Assembly: GCA_033558025.1 (NCBI GenBank)
Contig: JAUCEF010000007.1
Location: 4,154,001-4,218,000, forward strand
Direction: 5' to 3'
DNA from: Phytophthora sp. 'mugwort'
Lineage: Eukaryota; Oomycota; Peronosporomycetes; Peronosporales; Peronosporaceae
DNA length: 64,000 nt
Shown here: positions 63,669 through 64,000 of the stretch, piece after piece
Layout: every line of letters begins with the position of its first letter
How positions within the stretch are numbered: position 1 is the first letter of the stretch
Notes under the pieces: generated by a model
Databases searched by the model: none
What the model saw: only the letters and a program-made list of their open reading frames with translations
What the model was told of the DNA's origin: nothing
Made by a program: the position numbers and the translations under genes

Positions 63669-64000
63669 TCACAGTCAATCAGCTCGTAGTATTACTGCAC
63701 ATGGAGAGATGACTGGCAGCTCAAACAGCAGAACCTGCCATGATGGCAAGCCGAGCCACCAGCCGCAACACAACAGTAACCTGTATACCAGATGACCAGT
63801 CGGCGGCGAGGTTGCAGTCGGCATCATGTTACAATAACAATGGTATGTAAGGTAAAGCCGGCCCGTCGAGCGCCGTGGGGCGTGGCAGTGGGTAAGCAGG
63901 AAACGATGTAGAGCATGAGCTAACCCGCTGGCCGACAGGCTGGCAGGCAGAGAGGCATGACTGCCAAATGGCGCGACACCAACCTTTGGAAAACTTAATA
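63669..64000. repeat. Array-type upstream flank at the window edge
   Basis: Aligns with 7098-7420 of the array (for example TGCACATGGAGAGATGACTG, GGTATGTAAGGTAAAGCCGG and CTGGCCGACAGGCTGGCAGG) with scattered changes. Homology does not end inside the window, so further unit sequence or another gene copy may follow to the right. Confidence 0.8.

Overview
The window looks like nuclear DNA of an oomycete, most likely Phytophthora or a close relative. The signs are compact genes with few introns of about 60-110 bp, oomycete core promoters (Inr plus flanking region, consensus GCTCATTYYNCAWTTT) just upstream of several starts, a secreted GH105 pectin-fragment hydrolase, and relics of Ty3/gypsy, PIF/Harbinger, hAT, MULE, pogo and Tc1/mariner elements. 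No bacterial signals (Shine-Dalgarno sites, operons, CRISPR) were seen. Species is an inference; I could not run a search.

Layout. 1-4297: gypsy fragment, PIF/Harbinger relic, gene-poor DNA. 4298-17210: a head-to-tail array of four near-identical units (2784, 2687, 2597 and 2634 bp) plus a truncated fifth unit joined to an older relic. Each complete unit carries, on the minus strand, a secreted protein built from a six-residue repeat (LNAGAx). A fifth, diverged full-length paralogue with its own flanks lies at 62384-63574, and its homology runs off the right edge. 17693-18154: a small secreted cysteine-free protein with a clear Inr. 18155-31600: a graveyard of hAT, MULE and pogo relics.

31809-47581 is a housekeeping island with little transposon DNA: a double-AAA ATPase (+), proteasome beta-1 (-), a questin-oxidase-like protein (-), a TPR protein with a long disordered tail (+), a SAM-like small protein (-), eIF1A (-) and a TMEM94-like P-type ATPase relative (+). 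Five introns in four of these genes could be placed exactly. 47600-57000 is again transposon relics (pogo, Tc1/mariner, MULE) with odd inverted and direct repeats. 57877-59091 is the GH105 enzyme. 60808-61673 is a broken hAT transposase that abuts the dispersed paralogue.

The most unusual feature is the tandem family of hexapeptide-repeat secreted proteins. Unit lengths differ almost only by multiples of the 18-bp coding repeat, the left array edge coincides with the gene's putative core promoter, leaving an orphan promoter there, and the right edge joins young and old copies. I recognise no described family for the protein; a surface, wall or adhesive role is inference only.
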